Assembly (NCBI RefSeq): GCF_001708445.1
Contig: NZ_CP015637.1
Location: forward strand, 1,613,001 to 1,677,000
Direction of reading: 5' to 3'
From: Pseudomonas fluorescens
GTDB taxonomy: Bacteria > Pseudomonadota > Gammaproteobacteria > Pseudomonadales > Pseudomonadaceae
DNA: 64,000 nucleotides
The number at the start of each line of letters is the position of its first letter. The stretch's first letter is position 1. Positions 55,139 to 64,000 of the stretch are shown here, piece by piece. Position numbers and translations under genes: made by a program. Below the pieces are notes generated by a model. The model had not been told where the DNA came from. It made no database searches and saw only the letters and a program-made list of their open reading frames with translations.

Positions 55139-55198
55139 GCACACGAAGAAATCCGTCCCGCTCTCTCACAATGCGACAGGATAACTTATTAGCTTTTA

Positions 55199-55828
55199 TC
55201 AGTACTTCTCATGATTTATAAGATAACGAATGTGCCGTGCTTCGTTTGCGTAGCTCCTTGCCCTTCTTACGTCTACGTCCAGCCTCTCAATCGCCTCCTG
55301 CGTCTCAGGCTCTGCCGAAGACTTTTCAACCAGACGCACGAGCCTGAAAAGCGTCCATGTGGAGACTAGAACTAGGTCCTGAAAAGGTTCATCAATGTAG
55401 GCATCTCCGACAGGCTTGTTCCGCAGTTCCTGATGCCATGCAGGATTCTTCATAAACGATGGAGTGCCTCCCCCTTCAATCGCCAGAAGATAACCGTGAA
55501 CAAGGCTATTGCGGTATTCATTTAGATCTTCAGCTGTCAGTGCCGCGACTTGCAGTACCGCGTTGCACTTATCGCTAAGCTTGGAGCTCCCCTGACCAAG
55601 GCGTTTGAACTGATCCTCAGATTTCATCTTTTCGGTAAAGGGTCGTACTCCAGCTACAGAACTATCTGAAAGCGTCCAGAGTGCACGCTCCAACGTCGTT
55701 TCGAATAGACCATATGCCACGATAAAGGCCCCAATCATCATTAGGTTATTTGGCATAAGGCCCAGTTGATAAAGCCGAGCTTGTATTTTTAATGACTCAG
55801 AGGGGTAGTCGTGTGGCATTTGGTTCAT
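55199..55828 (-). CDS. HEPN-motif protein, function unknown
   Basis: A 209-residue helical protein if started at Met 55828; the frame is open to 55873. It contains EYRNSLVHGYLL, an R-x4-H motif (about Arg106 and His111) of the HEPN ribonuclease type. There is a hydrophobic stretch NNLMMIGAFIVAYGLFETTL near residues 27-46. No MNT nucleotidyltransferase partner is adjacent. It is divergent from an SMC-like ATPase, making a defence role conceivable; this is inference. Confidence 0.6.
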   Translation of the reverse strand: MNQMPHDYPSESLKIQARLYQLGLMPNNLMMIGAFIVAYGLFETTLERALWTLSDSSVAGVRPFTEKMKSEDQFKRLGQGSSKLSDKCNAVLQVAALTAEDLNEYRNSLVHGYLLAIEGGGTPSFMKNPAWHQELRNKPVGDAYIDEPFQDLVLVSTWTLFRLVRLVEKSSAEPETQEAIERLDVDVRRARSYANEARHIRYLINHEKY

Positions 55829-56085
55829 CCAAACTTTTAGAGAGCACACGCTTGCCAATTTAACAGGTAGCAAGAATGTCCTCCCTGGCTGCGGGAGAAA
55901 TTAGCATAGCAGCGAATATAGAAACACTTCTCAATTTACTCATACACCCAGCTTACCTATGCGCAGACAACAAACTCATTTCCGGTTAGAACCCGAAAAA
56001 TTTAGGATCGGTCCGGCTCATACCCATGCAAAAAAATGGCTATGAGCTATCATTCAATCTCAAACCGCTGCCAATGAGATCGAAT

Positions 56086-58179
56086 ATGGAAATCATAATT
56101 TCTAACTGCAACAATATAGATAGCGGGACTCTGCATATCGCCCCAAACAAGTTAAATATTAAATATGCGACAAACGGCAGTGGTAAAAGTACAATCGCAA
56201 AGGCGTTAGCATACTCCATCACTGACAGGCTCTCGGGCACAAGAAGACTATTAGAGCTCACATCATTTAAAAACAATCAAAACAAGGAGGCCACCCCTAA
56301 AATACAAGGAGCAGAAGATATAACAAAGCTACGAATATTTGACGAAGCTTACATTAACGACTTTGTATTCCAAGCCGATGAACTAGTAAAAGGCAGCTTT
56401 GATATATTCATACGAGACAAGGACTACGAGTCCGGCATGGAGGAAATAAAATCTTTAACCAACGACATGAAAGACCTTTTAGTTGGCGACCCTGAAATCG
56501 AAGTATTAATATCAGACCTGACAGAGCTTTCAAGCGCATTTGGCAAGCCGGTAAAAACGGGATTCCATGCTTCAAGCGGTATTTCCAAAGCACTAAAATC
56601 AGGTAACAAAGTAGCCTCAATACCGAAAGGACTGGAGAGATTCTCCAACCTAATCCAACACGAGCAAAATTATAAATGGGTAAAATGGCAACAAGAGGGC
56701 CTTCCTTTTTTAGAAATATCATCTGATTGCCCCTACTGTACGCACGATGTAAAAGACACAATCGAAATTATTAACACTGTTACTAAGACCTACGATTCCA
56801 AATCCATCGAAAGCCTCAATAAGACCGTAGCAATATTTTCAAAACTAAATAAATACTTTGCAGACAACACACGCACAAACATTGATAGCTTTATAAAAAA
56901 CATCGATGGCTATACGGATGTGCAAGCAGAATACATTCGCGAGGTATGGAGCCAAATTGACCGTCTTTCTGAGAGTTTAAAAAAAGCACAAAACCTAGGG
57001 TTCTCCTCATTTAAAAATGTGGATGTGATTATTGAAGAGTTGAGAAACCATAAGATAGATCTCAATCTATTCGTTCACCTTAACTCTCAGAGCACTCAAG
57101 ATAAAATTCAGCTTGTAAACAAAGGGATTGATGGCTTACTGGAAAAGGCTGGAAAACTACAGGGCAGCATAACAAAGCAAAAGAAACTTATAGAGAAACT
57201 AGTTAAAATAAACGGTACCGGAATTAACGACTTTTTGCGTAACGCCGGATACAGCTATTCAGTGAAGCTTATCGAGGACGGTGAAAACTACAAGCTCAAG
57301 TTACTGCACAACTCTACTGAGGGGGAGATTGACAACGTTCGATCCCACCTGAGCTATGGCGAGAGAAACGCGTTTTCACTAGTGCTATTCATGTATGACT
57401 GCTTAAAGACTGAAGCTGAATTAATTATACTTGACGATCCTATCTCATCATTTGACAAAAATAAAAAATACGCCATAGTCGATGCTCTATTTCGTAAAGA
57501 GAACTCTTTCCGGGAAAAAACCGTTCTACTTCTTACTCACGACTTTGAACCTGTAGTAGACATGATGCTGCATCACCCTGACCGCTTTATAAAACCTGCC
57601 GTTTACTTCTTAGAAAACAACTCTGGCCAATTAAACGAAAAAAACATAGACCGATCTGATATCAAAACCTTCATAGAGATCGCTATTAGTAACTCTAAAA
57701 CTGACTGCCACGACATAAACCGCCTAGTTTACCTACGCCGATACTACGAAATCATTCAAAACAAAAAAAACAGCTTCGACATTTTGTCTAGCCTTTTCCA
57801 CAAGAGAGCGACCCCCTCAAAAAAATCTGTGGATGGCACTTTTACAGAGCTGACTGAGGAAGAAATAAATGATGGAACTAAACACATCAACTTATTCGTT
57901 GAAAACTTTGAATACAAGAGATTGATCAAGCTAGTACAAGACGATGCCCAGATGAAAATACTGTACTTCTCATCAAAAAATAACTACGAAAAACTTCATA
58001 TATACAGAATGTTGTTTGACGGAAAAGAGAAAGACATTGAATCTGACGTGATACGTAAATTTATCAATGAAGCTTTCCACATCGAAAATAATTACATCTA
58101 TCAACTCAACCCATCTCAGTTCCAGCTCGTGCCGCAGTACGTTATAGATGAATGTGACACATTTATAGCCGGCTTATAG
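56086..58179 (+). CDS. SMC/RloC-like AAA ATPase, AT-rich, possible defence protein
   Basis: A 697-residue ATPase of the AAA_13/SMC-like superfamily. Walker A is ATNGSGKST (residues 28-36; Ala replaces the usual first Gly), a zinc-hook-like CPYC is at 215-218 within the predicted coiled coil (about 130-400), signature LSYGERNAF at 422-430, Walker B IILDDPISSFD at 447-457 and H-loop His485. The last 200 residues are a helical domain I cannot name; in PrrC/RloC the corresponding region is an anticodon nuclease. Base composition is strikingly AT-rich compared with all neighbours, indicating transfer. Start uncertain: ATGs also at 56026 and 56074. Confidence 0.8.
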   Translation: MEIIISNCNNIDSGTLHIAPNKLNIKYATNGSGKSTIAKALAYSITDRLSGTRRLLELTSFKNNQNKEATPKIQGAEDITKLRIFDEAYINDFVFQADELVKGSFDIFIRDKDYESGMEEIKSLTNDMKDLLVGDPEIEVLISDLTELSSAFGKPVKTGFHASSGISKALKSGNKVASIPKGLERFSNLIQHEQNYKWVKWQQEGLPFLEISSDCPYCTHDVKDTIEIINTVTKTYDSKSIESLNKTVAIFSKLNKYFADNTRTNIDSFIKNIDGYTDVQAEYIREVWSQIDRLSESLKKAQNLGFSSFKNVDVIIEELRNHKIDLNLFVHLNSQSTQDKIQLVNKGIDGLLEKAGKLQGSITKQKKLIEKLVKINGTGINDFLRNAGYSYSVKLIEDGENYKLKLLHNSTEGEIDNVRSHLSYGERNAFSLVLFMYDCLKTEAELIILDDPISSFDKNKKYAIVDALFRKENSFREKTVLLLTHDFEPVVDMMLHHPDRFIKPAVYFLENNSGQLNEKNIDRSDIKTFIEIAISNSKTDCHDINRLVYLRRYYEIIQNKKNSFDILSSLFHKRATPSKKSVDGTFTELTEEEINDGTKHINLFVENFEYKRLIKLVQDDAQMKILYFSSKNNYEKLHIYRMLFDGKEKDIESDVIRKFINEAFHIENNYIYQLNPSQFQLVPQYVIDECDTFIAGL

Positions 58180-58274
58180 GTAGGTTTAATGTGTGCGGCG
58201 CACTGAACTGCCAGCGCCGCATACCGCCGCGTAAGATCTACGCGTAAGAGTAAGGAAAGCACAACGGCGCATGG

Positions 58275-58487
58275 ACCGCTGCCCAGACCGGTGACATCGA
58301 TCCCGATGTACGTCACCCAGTAGCGGTCGCAGACGGCTTTGATCACACTGGCCTGCGCCGCGAAGTCCATGCCTCGGAACTGGTGACGCTCAAGCACCCG
58401 GAACTTGCCACCTGGCACCAGCGGCAGAGCGACCACCATCAGGCCAGAACACTCGCTGAACAACCGCATGGCAAACGGCTTGTAGTG
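58275..58487 (-). pseudogene. Fragment of P2-like phage terminase large subunit
   Basis: About 71 codons homologous to the nuclease domain of GpP-type terminases: LPLVPGGKFRVLERHQFRGM and CDRYWVTYIGIDVTGLGSG are intact, with nothing on either side belonging to a terminase. It continues in frame from an integrase remnant, so a deletion fused the two. The downstream frame to 58116 is unrelated. Confidence 0.75.
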
Positions 58488-58806
58488 CTCGGTCAGCTCG
58501 CCTAGGTACGCCTCACCGATAGCATTGAGTGTCGCACTTGGTCTTCCCCAGTCGCCGGGCTTTCTCAACCGCTACCAGGTGGCGATTGATCATGTCTTTG
58601 AGCACGGTGCCCTTGCGAGTCGCCCGCTCGATCACACCAGGCTCATCCAGCCCCGACTCACGATTAAGCGTCCAGGCCTAGGTGGCCTGTTTTCAGGCGA
58701 AGGTCTGGCTCTCTTGGTAGACTTGCACTCCGTCGCGCTGGATGCGGATCTGAGCCGTGTAGCTCGCAGTCCCATCCGCCAGTTTTCTTGCCCTGATAGT
58801 CGCCAT
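58488..58806 (-). pseudogene. Decayed tyrosine integrase N-terminal part, dusA-linked
   Basis: Starts at ATG 58806: MATIRARKLADGTASYTAQI followed by RIQRDGVQVYQESQTFA, the arm-binding N-terminus of phage-type tyrosine recombinases. In-frame stops occur at TGA 58693-58695 and TAG 58678-58680, the frame then continues (GVIERATRKGTVLKDMI), and a frameshift near 58533 leads to TLNAIGEAYLGELTE. The catalytic domain is missing. Its position about 100 bases from dusA and pointing away from it fits integrases that insert elements at the dusA 5' end. Confidence 0.8.
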
Positions 58807-58907
58807 CGAAAGTGGTACGCGTCAGTTTTTGGGTGGTACATCTTACCAACGAGCCCTAAAACGGCCTGAAAACGCCCTAAACCCTGCCGAAAAACACGTT
58901 GAGTAAA

Positions 58908-59918
58908 ATGGTTCAAAAACAGAGCTTTAGCCCAGCAGAATCAAGCCCCGCACTGTCTCGGCGCTTTAGCGTTGCCCCCATGATGGACTGGACCGACCGT
59001 CACTGCCGGTTCTTCCTGCGCCTGCTCTCCAAGCACGCCCTGCTCTACACCGAGATGGTCACCACCGGCGCGATCCTCCATGGCGACCACGACCGCTTCC
59101 TGCGCCATAACGAAGCCGAGCACCCTCTGGCGCTCCAGCTTGGCGGCAGTGTCCCCGCTGACCTGGCCGCTTGTGCCCGTATGGCCGAGGCCGCTGGCTA
59201 CGACGAAGTGAACCTGAATGTCGGCTGCCCGAGCGATCGGGTGCAGAACAATATGATCGGCGCGATCCTGATGGCTCACCCGGCCTTGGTGGCCGATTGT
59301 GTGAAGGCGATGCGCGATGCGGTGTCGATTCCGGTGACGGTCAAGCACCGTATCGGGATCAATGGGCGGGACAGTTATGCCGAGTTGTGTGACTTTGTCG
59401 GGACGGTGAAGGACGCGGGCTGCAGCAGTTTTACGGTGCATGCTCGGATTGCGATTCTGGAAGGGTTGTCGCCAAAGGAGAACCGCGACATTCCACCCTT
59501 GCGCTATGACGTGGCGGCGCAGTTGAAGCAGGACTTCGCTGAGTTGGAGATTATTCTCAACGGCGGCATCAAGACGCTGGAGCAGTGCCATGAACATTTG
59601 CAGACGTTTGATGGGGTGATGCTGGGCCGGGAGGCTTATCACAATCCGTATCTGCTGGCGGAGGTGGATCAGCAGTTGTTTGGCAGTGAAGCGCCGGTGA
59701 TCAGCCGGGCGGAGGCGTTGGCGCAGTTGCGGCCTTATATCGCTGAGCATTTGGCGGCGGGTGGGGCGATGCATCATGTGACGCGGCATGTGTTGGGGTT
59801 GGGCACCGGTTTCCCTGGGGCGCGCAGATTCAGGCAGTTGTTGTCGGTGGATATTCATAAGGCTGCGGATCCGTTGGCATTGTTGGATCAGGCTGGGGCG
59901 TTGTTGGAAGGGCGTTGA
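58908..59918 (+). CDS. dusA: tRNA-dihydrouridine synthase A
   Basis: A 336-residue FMN enzyme that reduces uridines 20/20a in the tRNA D-loop. FMN-binding barrel start RRFSVAPMMDWTDRHCRFFL, catalytic cysteine in NLNVGCPSDRVQNN, and TVKHRIGINGRDSY. The ATG at 58908 was chosen; a TTG at 58899 is possible. The first ~20 residues before RRFSVAP look unconserved, consistent with a 5' end regenerated by element insertion at this hotspot. Confidence 0.95.
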   Translation: MVQKQSFSPAESSPALSRRFSVAPMMDWTDRHCRFFLRLLSKHALLYTEMVTTGAILHGDHDRFLRHNEAEHPLALQLGGSVPADLAACARMAEAAGYDEVNLNVGCPSDRVQNNMIGAILMAHPALVADCVKAMRDAVSIPVTVKHRIGINGRDSYAELCDFVGTVKDAGCSSFTVHARIAILEGLSPKENRDIPPLRYDVAAQLKQDFAELEIILNGGIKTLEQCHEHLQTFDGVMLGREAYHNPYLLAEVDQQLFGSEAPVISRAEALAQLRPYIAEHLAAGGAMHHVTRHVLGLGTGFPGARRFRQLLSVDIHKAADPLALLDQAGALLEGR

Positions 59919-59967
59919 TTGGATAGCTTGCAGGGCGTCGGTTGGTTATTGATGAACTGACACACTG

Positions 59968-59994
59968 CCATCGGGGGCAAGCCTCCTCCCACAT
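59968..59994. repeat. Single REP arm after dusA
   Basis: GCCATCGGGGGCAAGCCTCC followed by TCCCACA: one unit of the GGGGGCTTGCCCCC class. The rest of 59919-60229 shows no gene. Confidence 0.65.
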
Positions 59995-60229
59995 TGGGTG
60001 CGGTGCATACCAGGGAAGGCGTCAGTTGGCATGAAGGCGCTATCCAAGTGTCATCGGGCAATTGGGTTGAACCTGTGGGCCGTTCTGGCCTCCTATTCAG
60101 CAGCAAGGCCCGTCATTCAAACGGCTGTTTTCAGGTTGTTGCCCTCGCAAACGATCGAACGCATTTGCGCCCTTGAGCGCCTGTCGGCGCTCGGGTAATG
60201 TCATCAGACCCATAGGACAGAGCACGCCC

Positions 60230-61156
60230 ATGACTTCCAAGCTGGAACAACTCAAGCAGTTCACCACCGTCGTAGCCGATACCGGCGATTTTTCCACCCT
60301 CGCCAAGCTCAAGCCGCAAGACGCCACCACCAACCCTTCCCTGCTGCTCAAAGCCGCGTCGATTCCGGGCTATGCCAAGCTGCTGGATGAGTGTGTGCAG
60401 GACTGCAACGGTGATGTCGGCCTGGCCAGCGACCGGTTTGCGGTAGCGGTGGGTCAAGAGATTCTCAAAGTGGTACCAGGCCGTATTTCCACCGAAGTGG
60501 ATGCCCGCCTGTCGTTCGACACTGACGCCGTACTCAAGCGCGCGCACCGTCTGATCGACCTGTATGACAAGGCCGGCGTCGGCCGCGACCGCGTATTGAT
60601 CAAGATCGCCTCCACCTGGGAAGGCATCCGCGCGGCGGAGAAGCTCGAAAAAGAAGGCATCCAGACCAACCTGACCCTGCTGTTCTCGTTTGCCCAGGCT
60701 GTGGCTTGCGCGGAAGCGGGTGTGTTCCTGATTTCGCCATTCGTAGGCCGGATCTACGATTGGTACAAGAAAGCCAATGGCAACGACTACACCGGCTCGG
60801 ATGATCCTGGCGTGCAGTCGGTGACACGCATCTACAACTACTACAAGGCCAACGGCTACAAGACCGTGGTGATGGGGGCGAGCTTCCGTAACCTGAGTCA
60901 GATCGAAGAGTTGGCTGGGTGTGATCGCCTGACGATCAGCCCGGACCTGTTGGAGAAGCTGGCGGCGGATGAAGGCAAGCTGGAGCGCAAGTTGTCGCCT
61001 GGCCATGCCGGAGAGGCGCGGGTACATTTGACTGAAGCGCAGTTCCGTTGGGAGTCCAACGAGGATGCAATGGCGACTGAGAAGCTGGCAGAGGGTATTC
61101 GTCAGTTTGCTCGGGACCAGGAGAAGCTTGAGGCGCTGTTGTCCGCCAAGCTGTAA
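60230..61156 (+). CDS. tal: Transaldolase
   Basis: A 308-residue class-I transaldolase of the pentose phosphate pathway. The Schiff-base lysine is Lys125 in [22 protein letters not shown] near residue 33 and [10 protein letters not shown] are family motifs. ATG 60230 gives the canonical [11 protein letters not shown] start. A terminator follows at 61171. Confidence 0.97.
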   Translation: MTSKLEQLKQFTTVVADTGDFSTLAKLKPQDATTNPSLLLKAASIPGYAKLLDECVQDCNGDVGLASDRFAVAVGQEILKVVPGRISTEVDARLSFDTDAVLKRAHRLIDLYDKAGVGRDRVLIKIASTWEGIRAAEKLEKEGIQTNLTLLFSFAQAVACAEAGVFLISPFVGRIYDWYKKANGNDYTGSDDPGVQSVTRIYNYYKANGYKTVVMGASFRNLSQIEELAGCDRLTISPDLLEKLAADEGKLERKLSPGHAGEARVHLTEAQFRWESNEDAMATEKLAEGIRQFARDQEKLEALLSAKL

Positions 61157-61170
61157 ACGGACAGAGACGG

Positions 61171-61207
61171 CAAAAAGGGCGGTACCCGTGAGGGTACCGC
61201 CCTTTTT
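61171..61207 (+). terminator. Rho-independent terminator of tal
   Basis: AAAAAGGGCGGTACC-CGTGAG-GGTACCGCCCTTTTTT: a 10-pair GC stem with A and T runs. Confidence 0.92.
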
Positions 61208-61238
61208 TGTATCGATCGCAAGCCGATCTCAGTTCAAC

Positions 61239-61324
61239 TGTGGGAGGGGGGGCTCCCGATGGCGGTGGGTCAGCGAGGAATACATGGCCTTACACTGTGC
61301 TATCGGGGGCAAGCCCCCTCTCAC
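61239..61324. repeat. Imperfect REP doublet, GGGGGCTTGCCCCC class
   Basis: Left arm TGTGGGAGGGGGGGCTCCCG is degenerate, right arm ATCGGGGGCAAGCCCCCTC is good. Lies between convergent tal and rssC. Confidence 0.7.
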
Positions 61325-61335
61325 CTACAGAGGGA

Positions 61336-61818
61336 TCAGTGACGCTCGAGGGCGTTGACGAGGTCGTGGAAGGCTTCGCGGTTGGACTCGTTGAGGCCCA
61401 TCAGGATTTTGTGCGCTTCCAGTACCTTGACCCGCACAACCTCCTCGGACTGGTCCTGGACCGGCAGGTCGGTGAGGCATTCCGGGCAAGGGATCGGGCG
61501 GTCAACGATGTTGAACACCTGGTCGAAGCCCATGGACTGCAGCAGCCGGGTGATGTCTTCGTGGGTGGTGACGACGGTGGGCAACAGGCCGACCTTCTGC
61601 CGAGACAGAATGGACAACTTGGCCAACAGCCCAAGGGTGGTGCTATCGATACTGCGGGTTTCGGTCAGATCGATCACGATCGCCGAGAAGTTCAGCGCTG
61701 TGAAAATCCGCTCAATCGTCGCATCCAGCGCCGAACACAAGGTCAGGCGCACTTCACCGACAAACTTCAGGACAAAGGTCCCGTCTTGCTCGGCGAATTG
61801 GATTCTTCCGGTACTCAT
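61336..61818 (-). CDS. rssC: STAS-domain anti-sigma factor antagonist, RssC-like
   Basis: A 160-residue protein with an N-terminal STAS domain; the conserved DST phosphorylation site is at about Asp58-Ser59-Thr60 (SIDSTTLGLL). A C-terminal extension has CPECL. It shares one base (TGATG) with the end of rssB, so it is translationally coupled. In P. aeruginosa the order tal-PA2797-PA2798 is the same, and the phosphatase domain of RssB presumably dephosphorylates this protein. Confidence 0.85.
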   Translation of the reverse strand: MSTGRIQFAEQDGTFVLKFVGEVRLTLCSALDATIERIFTALNFSAIVIDLTETRSIDSTTLGLLAKLSILSRQKVGLLPTVVTTHEDITRLLQSMGFDQVFNIVDRPIPCPECLTDLPVQDQSEEVVRVKVLEAHKILMGLNESNREAFHDLVNALERH

Positions 61819-62999
61819 CAAAGATTCCTGCTCAACACCAATAGGGCGATATCATCCGGCATCTCCCCTAGCGTGGCCAATCCAAAAACCTGCCGCAGGC
61901 CATCCAGGCTGCCGCCCGCCGACTTGACCCGTTGGGGCAAGGCGGCTTCTTTCTCTTTGAGTGTAGGCTCTGGAAGAAGGTCCAGGATGCCATCGGACAT
62001 CAGCGTCAGGCTGAAGGTCGGTGGCAGCTCCAGGATGTGGTCTTCATAGGTGGCTTCATTGAACAAGCCAACGGGCAGACCCCGTCCTTCCAGGTAGCGC
62101 ACACTGTCAGGTGTGTACAAAACCGGCATCGGCAGGTGACCACCAATGCTGTAGGTCAAAAGACCGGTTTCTTCATCGATCACGCCGCCCACCATCGTCA
62201 CGTGCTTGCCCAGCTTGCAGCTGATCAAGCCTCGGTTGATGTGGCCCAGCACCTCGGAGGGAGTGAACTCCGGCAAGGTGCCATTGCGCTTGGATTCAAA
62301 CAACAGCCGTGTGGTCATGAATTTCAACAACACGGTCACAAAAGCGGAGGAAGCACCGTGGCCAGAGACATCGGCCAGGTAGAACGCCACGCGGCGCTCG
62401 TCGACACGGAAATAGTCGACAAAATCACCCGACAGGTACAACGACGGAATGATCTGGTGCGCAAACTTGAACTCGTCGATGGTCCAGGGGTTGACCGGCA
62501 GCATGTTCATCTGCACCTGGCGACCGGCGTTCTGGTCCTCCTGGAGCAGGTTCAGGCTGGCTTCGAGTTCACGGTTGGCGGTTTCGAGCTTTTCGCGGTA
62601 ACGCTGGTTTTCCAGCAGCAGGCGTGCACGATCCAGGGCACGACGCACCGAGTGCTCCAGCACCGCCAGGTCTTCCAGGGGCTTGATCAGGTAATCGGCG
62701 GCGCCCAGGCGCAAGGCCTCGACAGCATCGTTCATGACCCCGGCGCCGGACACGACAATCACCGGCGTCTGCGGGGCGCGCTCGGTCACCTGGCGGATCA
62801 GCTCGAGGCCGCCCATCTGGGGCATGCGCAGGTCGCAGATCACGAGGTCGGGCTGGTCGCTCTCGAATACCTGGAGACCCTGTTGGCCATTGCTGGCCTG
62901 CAGGACGCTGAAGCCACTGTCTTCCAAATAGGCCGCAAGGCTTGCGCGCACTACTTCGTCGTCATCGATTATCAGCAGCGTGGCACTGGTTTTTTGCAT
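61818..62999 (-). CDS. rssB: Response regulator with PP2C/SpoIIE phosphatase domain, RssB-like
   Basis: A 393-residue protein: receiver domain residues 1-120 with phosphoacceptor Asp56 (VICDLRMP) and Lys in LIKPLED; a short coiled coil (about 125-160); a PP2C-type serine phosphatase from about 165 to the end with SGDFVDYF, LADVSGHG and MPDDIALLVL metal-site motifs. It is predicted to regulate the adjacent STAS protein and so a sigma-factor pathway. It is named by similarity and synteny to P. aeruginosa PA2798. Confidence 0.9.
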   Translation of the reverse strand: MQKTSATLLIIDDDEVVRASLAAYLEDSGFSVLQASNGQQGLQVFESDQPDLVICDLRMPQMGGLELIRQVTERAPQTPVIVVSGAGVMNDAVEALRLGAADYLIKPLEDLAVLEHSVRRALDRARLLLENQRYREKLETANRELEASLNLLQEDQNAGRQVQMNMLPVNPWTIDEFKFAHQIIPSLYLSGDFVDYFRVDERRVAFYLADVSGHGASSAFVTVLLKFMTTRLLFESKRNGTLPEFTPSEVLGHINRGLISCKLGKHVTMVGGVIDEETGLLTYSIGGHLPMPVLYTPDSVRYLEGRGLPVGLFNEATYEDHILELPPTFSLTLMSDGILDLLPEPTLKEKEAALPQRVKSAGGSLDGLRQVFGLATLGEMPDDIALLVLSRNL

Positions 63000-63276
63000 G
63001 TGGGCAAACGGCGCCAGAATTAGGTTGGCGTAGGCGACTCGGCAAAGGCCGGGCTCACTCTACTGGATTCGCTTTCTAGCCTCTCTGTCCTACAAAGCAT
63101 AGGCTTTTTGCCCACGCACAACTGTAAAGCAGAGGTGCCCTTCTAAGGCGCAGACGGTACTCCCATCCGCCTGGTGTTTCAAGCTCATGCCGATGGTCGC
63201 CGGGCGTCTTTACATCGCAAATCACCGGGAGTTATAAGAACCCTTAAAACCACAACACAATGTAAGGATGGAAGCT

Positions 63277-63573
63277 GTGAGCGAATACGAGCGCGACTAC
63301 GCTGAAAAACGCGACTTCATCCGCATGCGAGTGGATGCCGACGTGGCGTTGATCCACGCGGGGCAAGAGATTGCCGGGGTTTGCGTGGACCTTTCCAGCT
63401 CCGGGATGCAGGTGCAGGCACCGCGCCAGTTCAACGTGGGAGACCTGCTCACGGTGCGCATTGATTCAGAGCACGCGGCTCTCAAGGGCCTGGAGGCTGA
63501 CACCGAAGTGGTATGGACCAAAACGGCAGGCGAAGAGCAACAACTGGGGCTTAAGATCTTGAAAATGCGCTGA
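63277..63573 (+). CDS. PilZ domain protein
   Basis: A 98-residue single PilZ domain that probably binds cyclic di-GMP: the RxxxR part is RDFIRM near residue 12 and the D/NxSxxG part is DLSSSGM. GTG 63277 is preferred because AAGGA (63264-63268) is eight bases away; ATG 63268 has no spaced ribosome site. It is divergent from rssB, as in the equivalent P. aeruginosa locus. Confidence 0.88.
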   Translation: MSEYERDYAEKRDFIRMRVDADVALIHAGQEIAGVCVDLSSSGMQVQAPRQFNVGDLLTVRIDSEHAALKGLEADTEVVWTKTAGEEQQLGLKILKMR

Positions 63574-63581
63574 AACCGCAC

Positions 63582-63616
63582 ATAAAAAAGGCGACCGCCA
63601 GGGTCGCCTTTTTTTC
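63582..63616. terminator. Rho-independent terminator between PilZ gene and mlaA
   Basis: AAAAAAGGCGACC-GCCAG-GGTCGCCTTTTTTT: A-run, GC stem, T-run; suits both convergent transcripts. Confidence 0.92.
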
Positions 63617-63634
63617 ATTTCAAAATATCACAGC

Positions 63635-64000
63635 TTAAAAGTCGTCGACGACCTTGCCGTCCTTGACCTTGAACTCGCGGTTCTGCAGGTAGGCGTTACG
63701 AATAAAGGTGTACTTGTCGCCGGTGATCAGCTTCTCGCTCTCGAGCAGGCTGGCGCGGGTATCGACGATATTCAGGCCCATGGTGCTGTTGCGCCAACCG
63801 ATATCGTTCATATAGCGATATGGCTGGGTGTAGGTGTCCACATACTTGGACGGCGCATCGCGCAGGGTGCTTGGACCCAGCAACGGCAGCATCACGTATG
63901 GGCCACTGCCCACGCCCCAGTAACCCAGGGTCTGGCCGAAGTCTTCATCGCTGCGCTTGAGCCCCATTTTGGTGCCGACATCGATAAAGCCCAGCACGCC
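63635..64000 (-). CDS. mlaA: MlaA (VacJ) phospholipid-transport lipoprotein, C-terminal part
   Basis: C-terminal part of the outer-membrane lipoprotein that removes misplaced phospholipids from the outer leaflet. The visible segment has EDFGQTLGYWGVGSGPYVML and LLGPSTLRDAPSKYVDTY, conserved in MlaA. The frame runs off the right edge of the window, so the lipobox and start are outside. Confidence 0.93.
   Translation of the reverse strand, partial: GVLGFIDVGTKMGLKRSDEDFGQTLGYWGVGSGPYVMLPLLGPSTLRDAPSKYVDTYTQPYRYMNDIGWRNSTMGLNIVDTRASLLESEKLITGDKYTFIRNAYLQNREFKVKDGKVVDDF

Overview
The window reads as chromosome of a fluorescent-group Pseudomonas. It is GC-rich with long shadow ORFs on opposite strands. 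It carries three families of Pseudomonas-type REP palindromes, mcl-PHA (phaG) and OprD/Tct genes. Two blocks follow the order I recall from P. aeruginosa PAO1: nadB-ygfX-sdhE-ygfZ-HDOD-tctED-opdH-tctCBA-abrB-ung, and tal-rssC-rssB-PilZ-mlaA. Species cannot be fixed from the sequence alone.

Layout. 1-11.3 kb: end of nadB, the ygfX/sdhE/ygfZ cluster, an HDOD protein, then a tricarboxylate uptake locus (TctDE two-component system, OpdH porin, TctCBA transporter, AbrB-family membrane protein). 11.3-15.8 kb: ung, an enoyl-CoA hydratase-family hydrolase, a Tyr-rich lipoprotein and a chemoreceptor. 15.97-24.06 kb: a guanidine-I (ykkC) riboswitch followed by an ABC importer, two carboxyguanidine deiminase-type subunits and guanidine/urea carboxylase; no allophanate hydrolase follows. 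24.1-26.5 kb: CWC protein, RsuA-family pseudouridine synthase, phaG, tRNA-Gly(CCC).

26.6-29.8 kb is accessory: a GNAT toxin with an unusual antitoxin, a relic and an intact C4-like antisense RNA leader, a DUF6124-type gene, and a truncated addiction-module antidote. 29.8-53.6 kb is mostly housekeeping and transport: two overlapping MFS genes with a LysR regulator, ogt, fosA, an LpxO-like hydroxylase, acnA, rlmM, tusA, a MATE pump, pdxB, an ABC exporter, mqo and another MFS.

53.7-58.9 kb is again accessory: a second C4-like leader with its DUF6124-type gene, a HEPN-motif protein, an AT-rich SMC/RloC-like ATPase, and a decayed integrase/terminase remnant abutting dusA, a known integration hotspot. 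58.9-64 kb returns to core genes: dusA, tal, rssC, rssB, a PilZ protein and the end of mlaA.

The most unusual signal is the pair of C4-like leaders. Each has two loops complementary to its own downstream target, one of which covers the Shine-Dalgarno of a DUF6124-type gene. Loop and target sequences differ completely between the copies while the complementarity is kept.
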